A stretch of DNA of 64,000 bases. Origin: Ancylostoma caninum. Taxonomy: Eukaryota; Nematoda; Chromadorea; Rhabditida; Ancylostomatidae. The notes beneath the pieces were generated by a model. It saw only the letters and a program-made list of their open reading frames with translations. It was not told the origin of the DNA and searched no databases. Positions 56,440-64,000 of the stretch are shown piece after piece. The translations under genes were made by a program, and so were the position numbers. The number at the start of each line of letters is the position of its first letter. Position 1 is the stretch's first letter. Location of the stretch: positions 868,001 to 932,000 of the forward strand of contig JBAJFG010000126.1 of assembly GCA_037903475.1 (NCBI GenBank), in the 5' to 3' direction.

Positions 56440-58945
56440 ATGACAAAAACAAGATTACAAATACTTTACCTATAGCAGACCATGCACTGGTCTACATACA
56501 CGGATAATATTCTTTCACTGCTTATTATTTTCGTTACATGTTTTCGTAGCAAATTACAGAGGCAAGGTGGTCAAACAAGTTTTCTCGATCTTTAAACTAT
56601 TTTTTTAATATCCCTATTTTTTACAGAAGACAGCAGAAAAAAGCTCAAGCTAAAAGGAACAAGTGGTACTGAAAGTCACTAACAGTTTTGCACCTGACCC
56701 AGAAAAGGAAGAAAAAGTGTCAAAAAAAAAACCTTCGCACGGAAATTACTTAGTTCGTTATCACGAAACCCATATTCATTTTACATATCCTAATTTTTGT
56801 AGGATTAAGGTAGGTCTGCGAAATGCGAACAGTTTATCTCAAGTTATTTTTCGAGACTATGCACTAACTAAATACTATAGGAATACGATGGTTTTTCCAT
56901 GTGCTGACCATCAATTTTGGATCATAGCGTCATCCCTGTGGTGTTGCTTTAGCGCACACATGTTACTATAATAAATTAGGCAACTATTTCGACGGTGGCA
57001 GAGCAACGGCAGCGACTCGCGAAATAATAAAAGTAAAAAAATGTGATCGTGATCGGTATGAAATAACTCTTCGATACAAAGTACCACAAGAATCTATGAC
57101 AAAAATTAGCTTCCATGCTTATAGTGGCCGGAAGCTGATAGGAATAGACTCACGATATAAAATAAGCGTGATTTTTATGTTCAGTGCATAAAATATTACC
57201 TGGGCAGAGGTAGACAAATACGAGCTTTACGGGTTACGATCTAATATATATTACTGGTCCAGCGCATGAAGATCAATGATGAATTTCGTCAGTGATATTT
57301 TCCATCGTTTTACACTGATCATATATTATCCAAAAAAACTTTATAAAATAGATTTTTGAGTCCTACACTACAACAATGACACTTTTTTGTTTTTGAAGTT
57401 GACGAGTTGTTTTCAGCACGAGAACATGTATACGTAGTTATCATAGGCAGGCGTTCCCCATCCCCTGCCTCCTCCCTCCCCCCCCCCCTCCTCGACCGAC
57501 GCCTACCAGCTTTCACACACTACCCAAAAATCCATTCGGCAGATACTGCAAAATTATTGTACAAAGAAGTTGAAGGCTTTGCATTATTTTCTTTTTCTTG
57601 TTCTTATAAATATTCCTCCAAAGTATTTATTTTGAATCCCACGTCACTGAATGTCGACTTATCTCCCGTTCACATCCGAATTTCTGATCTGCAAGGAATC
57701 GAACCGCGGAATAGATGGCGTCAAATTGCGGAAATATATCGTTGATTGAACTACAACTACAACAGCAGCGCTCCTTTCAACGCACCCAGAGCTTGTGGTA
57801 GAGCCCACAATCGAGCATCTGATATGTTTTGTATCCCAGGTCTCATGCCATAAAAACAGAGACACATACACCTCGAGTTCCAGCCATCTGTTCTCAATTC
57901 AGAAACATTGCTTCCATTTTCTGCGAATTCTTGGAACTCCACCGGAAGATAACACGGAACTCCGCTGTTTGCTCACGTGATGGTCAACACGTTGAAATTG
58001 AAAACCGGTAGAAGAAAAGGTTAAATTTGAAAAACTAATTAATCAAAGCGGATGCCGACAGGCAATAAACATTCCGAACTACTGCCTGGCTCGTAAAAAT
58101 CCGGAACAAGGTGGCCCTAACCTTTGCTGCAACTTCTCCCAACAAGCATGAAAATGTTCTGAAGAAAGCGGTACTAGGTGAAACTTCGGGAAAGCACTAC
58201 ATTGCATCCAGTTATAGATATGGTACATGTTGCGATTCGTTCCAAACTATTCACCATTCAAACTGTGATCTTGTCAACAAAGAAAAAAGCAATTTTTTTT
58301 CACAGCACCGAGGCACCTCATGCAACGTAGACCGAACTGACGGTGGTGCCAACATATGCTTAGCGAGCTGGATGGGATACCAAAAGACAGCTATGTATTT
58401 GGCTTCTTTAGCAACAAAGCCGAGGCACCAAAACTGTCCAAGCGGACTGAATGCGGCGCCAGGGTGGACACTGTACGGACCTGGAAGCGGGCGGACCGCA
58501 CACCTTTATTAATCACTCAGCCAGCAAAAATAGTCCAGACGGGAAAATGCAAATTTTGTAAGAGCCGTAAGGGCAGATGTATGAGCCGAATTCGACGACG
58601 CTTTATTTCTGATTTTCCTTTTCTATTCAAGCACCTCCACTACCATTTTACATAACGTTATCAATACTTTAAGAAAAAGAAACTACTGAAGGGAGATTAT
58701 TGCGCATTCATTAGATATCAAATTCATTGCAGATGAGTCACGCTGCTGACCATGGAAAGTCAAAATTTTTCCAAAAGAAGGTAGTGATGGTTCGGCCATT
58801 TTTTAGGTAAGTGGCAGGAGCCCAGACTTAGGGATAACCTCCTCCTATTGTTGTACCTGACCCATTCTCTATCATTATTAACAACTCCTCCCTCAAACGA
58901 ATTGTTAGGAAATCTGAAGGTCGAATATCTGCAGGCTTGTCAGTG
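56440..58945. other. No gene recognised
   Basis: AT-rich. The frames at 58111-58512 and 58356-58655 overlap and have no recognised domain; the second contains KCKFCKSRKGRC, which is too little to call. A C-run (57477-57490) and scattered A-runs are simple sequence. Confidence 0.35.
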
Positions 58946-59242
58946 TGGATGTTAGTCCTCTTTGCTCAACTCACGCAAAATCCATCTACTCACCTTCCTC
59001 TTCTTACCGATTTTCTTCAAGTGACGAGACATTGTTGACTGAATTTCCCGTAATGTCTTGCGCACTTTGCACGAGGTCTGGTTCAACCTGCTCTTTCCTG
59101 GTGCTTTTGCGATGACCAAATCTCTGACCAACTTGCAAAGCATTTTCCAGGCTCTCATCTCCGCTCAGAATTCCTAGGAACCTTCGAGCACCTGGAGTTT
59201 TAGAGAACATACTCTCCACGAACGCATTATTGATGTTATAGG

Positions 59243-59636
59243 TGTCGTCGAATGACTAATAATATATTTGATAGTTGATTTGTTAAGAAATCGAACACGA
59301 TATTACTATGGTGACTAAATGTATTGTCTAAGGAAGACATGCCGTCACAACATTATGACTAAATCTATTGTTTGGGTGAGACATGCCGTCAAAATATAAG
59401 CGCGTATAAATTCTGCGCGTCTGTGCAACGAATGTAGTTAGTCTTCCTCTAGTTTAGTTTTGTTTCATGTTTGTATATATTTGTTTGATTTGTATATATA
59501 GTTTCTTGTATCAAATTGAAATTGATAAAAAGGTTTAATTACCCAAGTTTGAGGTACCGACTCGAATAAAATCCCGCGTGGCCTGTACGTTTTCGCGTGT
59601 CAGTGCGGCGAGCAAACTTACGAGTCAGTTACTTCA
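59243..59636 (+). repeat. 5' LTR (394 bp)
   Basis: TGTCGTCGAATGACTAATAA to ...GAGTCAGTTACTTCA. Contains a TATA-type box (CGTATAAATTC, about 59403) and an AATAAA (about 59567). Differs from the 3' LTR by a ~12-bp indel in the TTTGTATATATTTGTTTGA region and a handful of substitutions. Confidence 0.92.
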
Positions 59637-59638
59637 AT

Positions 59639-59651
59639 TGGTGCATCGGCC
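59639..59651 (+). promoter_or_regulatory. Primer binding site, tRNA-Gly
   Basis: TGGTGCATCGGCC, two bases after the LTR, is the exact complement of the 3' end of nematode tRNA-Gly(GCC) including CCA (13 of 13, tRNA sequence from memory). Confidence 0.85.
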
Positions 59652-59963
59652 CTTGGATGGAGGATCGCGTTAGGAACGAGTACAGGTCGTTTGAGAAAGA
59701 AAAAAAGTTGCTAGCTAGCAGATTTGCATGCTGCTTATTCTTTATTGGTGACAGTCTGTCAGTATCGATAGCCACTAATTCACCACTCATTAGTTTGCAC
59801 AAATTGGACTAAGCCAAACCAAAATTCGCGTTCTCTTCATTCGTCATTTCGATCGCGCAATTTGGGAACCATGGATTCAACCCATTCTCTCTGACGCATT
59901 TTGGTGATCTGGCACGCACGCTCCTGCAATCATTGAGGAATCATAGAGCACCGCTTCACCATA

Positions 59964-61668
59964 ATGTCTGCGCAACTCTGCTCTCATAAACGCTTGCTGA
60001 CTCAGTATTGCAACAAGCTAGAGACGGTTCCTTCGCGTTTCAAAAGTGAGAAACTCGAAACATTGAAGGTTTCCGATGATGAGTCCGCGCGAACCTACAT
60101 AATAGATTGCCGTAGGAGATTAGAGGAAGGCGCTATTGAAACTTGCATGTCTAAGATTGAGCAATTACTTCAAGAAGACGCGTCCACTTTAGACAACATG
60201 AGTACCCCTTCTCAAAAAGAGACCGCTGATTCTGGTGAATACTCTGTGCGAAAAGAAAACATACTTTTTTTGGCTTTCGACTGCATAGTGCTGTTAGAAG
60301 CTCGTGTACGTGCTTTTACGTCTTGCGATTCCGCGAACAAGATAATGCGAACCGCCAGCGACCCGGGATCAATACCAGGGACTAAAAAGCTGGAGCTACC
60401 AACACTACCTATCCCCTTGTTCAACGGCAACATTTGGAAATGGGATAACTTTTGAACTCTTTATGACGCAAACGTCCACTCACAACCTCTACCCGACCTC
60501 TTCAAATTCAATTATCTACTTAACGCGTTAAAAGGAGATGCGCTTAACGCAGTCAAGAAGTTTCAAGTAACACCGGAGAATTATGTAAAAGCGTTAGAGT
60601 TCTTGAAAGCTAAATATGGGAACGCTGAAGAACTCATTAATCGTCTCATCGACAAATTGGACAACATCACATCGCGTTCATCTTCTATGAAAGATCAACG
60701 AGTACTCCTCGAGCAACTACAAATAATAGTAGCTCAAATAAAGGAAAAAGGCGAACAAATAGATAGCCAATGGCTTCTAAAGCAGGTGTTGTCGAAGTTT
60801 CCTGACGGAACCCAAAGGAAAGCATTGGAGAAGAAACAATTTATCCGCACAGGGAATCATTTTGCATGGAAACGTTGCTCAAGTTTCTGGATGAGATTAT
60901 TACCAACGAAGAGAAATAAACTCCCTACATTATAAAGAATCCGGCACAGCACCAGCCTCACCTTCTTCCGCGTTTTGAGAAGAAACAGTCAACGTGACGC
61001 CAGAGAAGGTTCAGAGAAGACTGTCGGAACAGAAAATTCAAGTCGAACAAGTGGAAGATCAAGAATATTGGGCAAGAATGGTCTAAGAAGTCAGTGGACC
61101 CGAGTTACCGGCCCTCGTCTCCGAACCTTCAAGCGGTGATGAAAGTGAGCCAAAAGTGAAGACGAGGAAAGTTCGCGTACAGCCAGAAGAATCGAATCGC
61201 GTTGAAGAACTAGCTACCGTATTATGGCAGATGGAACGTGACCTCGATTCTTTCCCATTCCGTAAACGTGAAGAATTCTCGCCAAGAATCGAGCCAGACA
61301 TCAAGTGCGCGTTTTGTGGTATTTACGGCGAGCATTTCTCTAACTTTTGCCCTCGAATTCAGAACGGGGATACGAGTTTTGACATAATTCGAGGACGATT
61401 ACTTTGTGTTTACTGTCTGGAAGACTGTCCGAGTTCGTCCACGTGCAAGTACAAGCGTCGACAGTGCTGGTATTGCAATCGAGTAAAAGGAACCGCGTTT
61501 GAAGACCTTATTCCACACGACAACGGCCATCATTGTTCCCTTTGCAACATTCCCGACAAGAAACACATAGCAATGAGGAGAATCACTTCGGCGAAGAGAG
61601 AGCTGGCAGAGTTGCAGAGGAAAGGCCCAGATGGAGATGAGGACAACAACGCACGGTCCGAGGAATGA
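59964..61668 (+). pseudogene. Broken gag of BEL/Pao-type element
   Basis: Gag-like coding region in pieces: 59964-60455, 60603-60935 (same frame) and 61156-61668 (another frame). An in-frame TGA (60453-60455) interrupts the first part, where BEL-type gags usually have an aromatic residue. A shift occurs around 60855, followed by further stops, and the reading resumes in the last frame. The last part carries the cysteine-rich nucleic-acid-binding region: CAFCGIYGEHFSNFC, LLCVYCLEDC, CWYCN and HHCSLC, typical of nematode BEL/Pao gags. The first part is helical and charged, as expected for a capsid region. There is no downstream pol frame; the 3' LTR follows after 18 bases. Confidence 0.75.
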
Positions 61669-61676
61669 GTCATCTC

Positions 61677-61686
61677 AGAGGAGGAG
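61677..61686 (+). promoter_or_regulatory. Polypurine tract
   Basis: AGAGGAGGAG directly before the TG of the 3' LTR, in the position of the plus-strand primer. Confidence 0.75.
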
Positions 61687-62068
61687 TGTCTTCGAACGAC
61701 TAATGAAATATTTGATAGTTGATTTGTTAAGAAATTGAACACGATTTTACTATGGTGACTAAATGTATTGTCTAAGGAAGACATGCCGTCACAACATTAT
61801 GACTAAATCTATTGTTTGGGTGAGACATGCCGTCAAAATATAAGCGCGTATAAATTCTGCGCGTCTGTGGAACGAATGTAGCTAGTATTCCTCTAGTTTA
61901 GTTTTGTTTCATGTTTGTGATTTGTATATATAGTTTGTTGTATCAAATTGAAATTGATAAAAAGGTTTAACTACCCAAGTTTGAGGTACCGACTCGAATA
62001 AAATCCCGCGTGGCCTGAACGTTTTCGCGTGTCAGTGTGGCGAGCAAACTTACGAGTCAGTTACTTCA
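61687..62068 (+). repeat. 3' LTR (382 bp)
   Basis: TGTCTTCGAACGACTAATGA to ...GAGTCAGTTACTTCA, the partner of the 5' LTR, with the same TATA and AATAAA motifs. Confidence 0.92.
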
Positions 62069-62335
62069 ATAGGTGGCTCCCCCTGTTGATCGTCTAGATT
62101 TGATTTCATAAAGCGAAATTTCCCAAAATATTGCACAGCTCATAGCATTGGTTTTACACCCAAAACAGAGCAACGCTGTGACATAGACCCGAGCCAAAAG
62201 TGGTATAGGTAGCAGATGTGTTAGGCTACCAGCAGACATGAAAACCGTTGCAGGGTATCGCAAAAGCAAGGAGCAAAACGACGTTGAATGGTGAAATACC
62301 ACCAACTGCCCCGGGACTTTTGCACGCACCTAATA

Positions 62336-64000
62336 GAAGAATGCGAGAGGAAAACTTCTGGATGACGAACTATGAGAGGAATTTGTGAGAAAAGAAATTT
62401 CTAGGTGGAAAGTTAGGAGCTCTGTTGTCGCTACTCACATTTTTTCAATGCATCTATGAGGCACTTGCACTTGAGAAATGGTTTCTTTCTCAAGACGTTT
62501 GTTCAAGGATTGATTCCGTTAATGTGATTATCGATTTTTGTTGGAAGTATTTTATTAAATGTTTTGGACCTTTTCGTGCTCGAATGCTTTTCATCAAGCT
62601 TAATTCATGTTTTTTTTCCTTTCCTTTTCTGCCTTCGAAGTGTTCTTCTTTCGATATGCGTATTTCCTGTATGCTGTCGTACTATTTGTTTGTCAGCTGA
62701 TAAGCAGAAGCTTATATTTGTTGTTGATCTCTCTCGATAACGTATCAATCAGTAGTAACTAATGCCGATGTGAGCCTAGGGATTTTGCTGGCAAGGCGGG
62801 TTCACAGCTGACCATTCACGGGGTTAACCGCCATCATCTATCAGGCTGAACGGGAAGATGGCTGTGGTCAGCCTAGTATCTTCACGGCCAATCACGTCCG
62901 ATTGTCTGAGAGAATCCGCTGAAGGGCAATCGTTATTGCAATACCGACAGAGGAGGTTGAACGTTGGAAGAGAGACGTTTGAAGTTCCGGACCCATCTAG
63001 CACGCTAGTCACAAAGAGTTACGCGAAATATTAAAATTGTAGAATAAACATTTCTACGAAGGACCAACCACTTGTGGTTTCTACTGGTAGACTGTTCTTG
63101 TAGTATGTAGTGAACGCGTCTTTATATCTCAAAAACTACTCGACAATCACAGCTTATTTCTAGCAAGGCACTGGTTATCCCCCACAGTCGGCAAGAGCTC
63201 CGCTTAGTTTCGCTAAAATTGCCTCAAAAATAGGGTCGCTTACTTGTCAGAGCGCCTGACGTACCTATACTATTCGTCTCAGAAACTCACAGAGATCTTG
63301 TCCTTGCAATAACCTCGAAAACGATTTCCGATTGAGGACTTGGGCTTTGGAAGTTGAGTGCGTTACATGCTCGGATACTCTGCTACTGCCCGCTTAATGT
63401 GCCGGTCAGAGAGCACAGGAGAGATTATCACAGCTACCCGCCAAAAAAGTCCGCCAAAATTGAGGCGCGAAAGGAGGACGAAGCGATTCAGGAGATGCAT
63501 TACCAACATCACTTAGTGTTTCCACATGCATCTTGTCAGCGCATCCTAAAGAGTGGCCTTCGAATCTTACTCTCTCCCCATTGTGTATTTGCATTATTAT
63601 GTCTGTAACAATGTTGTACTAAGGTTTATCTACCTATGTTCAAGGTCTTTTTGAGTCAGTAATTGTGACAATGGTTCCAGACCTATATCGCCTGGTGTTC
63701 TTCTCCTCCTATAGACGCCTCCAAATCGTTCTGTATCTCGTGTCCATTGTCTAACTAGGACGCAGCCAATACCAATTTACTTTGTGTTAATACTTTGTGT
63801 TAGTGATTTCTAAGCTCCCTGGTCTTCCTTCCGACCCCAAACATCGTACTATTTTGTGCTATTATGTGCGATCATCATAATAATGTTAATACCAGTTTAC
63901 TTTGTGAGAACTTTGAACTTATAGATTGGTGGTTCTTATAGCAAGCTCAACCTTAACAGCGAATGGGGAATATCGAAAAGGACATTCAAGGCGGGATTAC
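62336..64000. other. No gene recognised (right edge)
   Basis: AT-rich. The minus-strand frame 63012-62824 (LLCRYCNNDCPSADSLRQSD) has a CxxC but no family I know. Near 63770-63910, short TTTACTTTGTG(T/A) motifs recur three times. Confidence 0.35.

Larger units (their letters stand above)
59243..62068 (+). mobile_element. Non-autonomous BEL/Pao-type LTR element, complete
   Basis: 2826-bp element with LTRs at both ends (TG...CA), flanked by the 5-bp duplication ATAGG (59238-59242 and 62069-62073). Behind the 5' LTR is a tRNA-Gly primer site, and before the 3' LTR a purine tract. The internal region codes only for a broken gag with Cys-rich fingers; there is no protease, reverse transcriptase or integrase. 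A 5-bp duplication, tRNA-Gly primer and multi-cysteine gag fit BEL/Pao. It must have been moved by a related autonomous element. Confidence 0.9.
58952..62333 (-). pseudogene. Hsmar1/bandit-like mariner fragment, split by LTR element
   Basis: A mariner N-terminal region in two pieces. Piece 1 (62333-62074, minus) starts at a mariner-type terminal repeat, TTAGGTGCGTGCAAAAGTCC, next to TA (62334-62335), and runs to a reading resembling the start of the first HTH (AIFWEISLYEIKS). Piece 2 (59237-58952) continues with NINNAF, then GDESLENA, and a second HTH STMSRHLKKIGKKRKVSRWI in another frame. NINNAF, GDESLE and the HRHLKxIGKxxKL-type helix are landmarks of Hsmar1-type transposases, the group to which the hookworm element bandit belongs (from memory). 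The catalytic domain is missing and there are frameshifts. The LTR element at 59243-62068 is inserted within it. Confidence 0.75.

Noticed and set aside
58111..58655. Overlapping frames including KCKFCKSRKGRC as a zinc-finger gene
   Set aside because: Two frames overlap with no splice logic, and one CxxC pair is not enough to name a domain.

Overview
This is eukaryotic DNA from a nematode, most likely a strongylid (hookworm-type) worm. The evidence is a three-exon cuticle collagen gene ending in a typical C-x-C tail, short introns with TTTCAG-like acceptors, and a very high load of small interspersed repeats. A broken mariner relative of the Hsmar1/bandit group also fits a hookworm. There are no prokaryotic operons, and I found no convincing tRNA or rRNA gene.

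Host genes are few. Two paralogous SLC46-type (proton-coupled folate transporter-like) major facilitator genes lie on the minus strand. Copy A has 12 recognisable exons between 17.6 and 1.39 kb, and its last exons are missing or lie left of the window. Copy B has 14 exons between 49.07 and 41.43 kb and reaches its stop codon. The exons correspond one to one with the same splice phases, and most have identical lengths. DNA upstream of both copies is also duplicated (18.9-20.5 kb against 55.6-56.4 kb), so the window records an old tandem segmental duplication. A cuticle collagen gene (23.64-22.66 kb, minus) lies between them. An acidic coiled-coil-like terminal exon sits at 18.40-18.60 kb, and a doubtful exon at 38.75 kb.

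Most of the rest is mobile DNA. Intron 7 of copy A (3.1-14.3 kb) holds a decayed Tc1/mariner-type transposase, several MITEs, a 1.7 kb inverted-repeat element, dispersed 54-60 bp minisatellites and a Helitron-like element. Between the paralogues are CR1-like LINE remnants (20.9-21.5, 24.2-25.1 kb), a TA-flanked MITE (27.0 kb), two more Helitron-like copies (28.5, 39.3 kb), a Penelope-like fragment (31.5-32.3 kb), an intron-containing MULE transposase gene (34.9-37.4 kb) and a hAT-type MITE with a perfect 8-bp target duplication (40.6 kb).

Upstream of copy B, a Penelope-like element with RT and GIY-YIG endonuclease domains (50.15-53.28 kb) is split by an almost intact mariner (51182-52460, TA duplication, one premature stop). 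At 59.2-62.1 kb a complete non-autonomous BEL/Pao-type LTR element has two LTRs, a tRNA-Gly primer site, a broken gag, no pol and an ATAGG duplication. It sits inside an older Hsmar1-like mariner pseudogene. These nested insertions give a relative order of events. I did not see a clearly new molecular system. The most unusual items are the paralogue pair with its TE-inflated intron, the minisatellite-cored Helitron family, the shared minisatellite monomer family, and the nested elements whose insertion sites can be read to the base.
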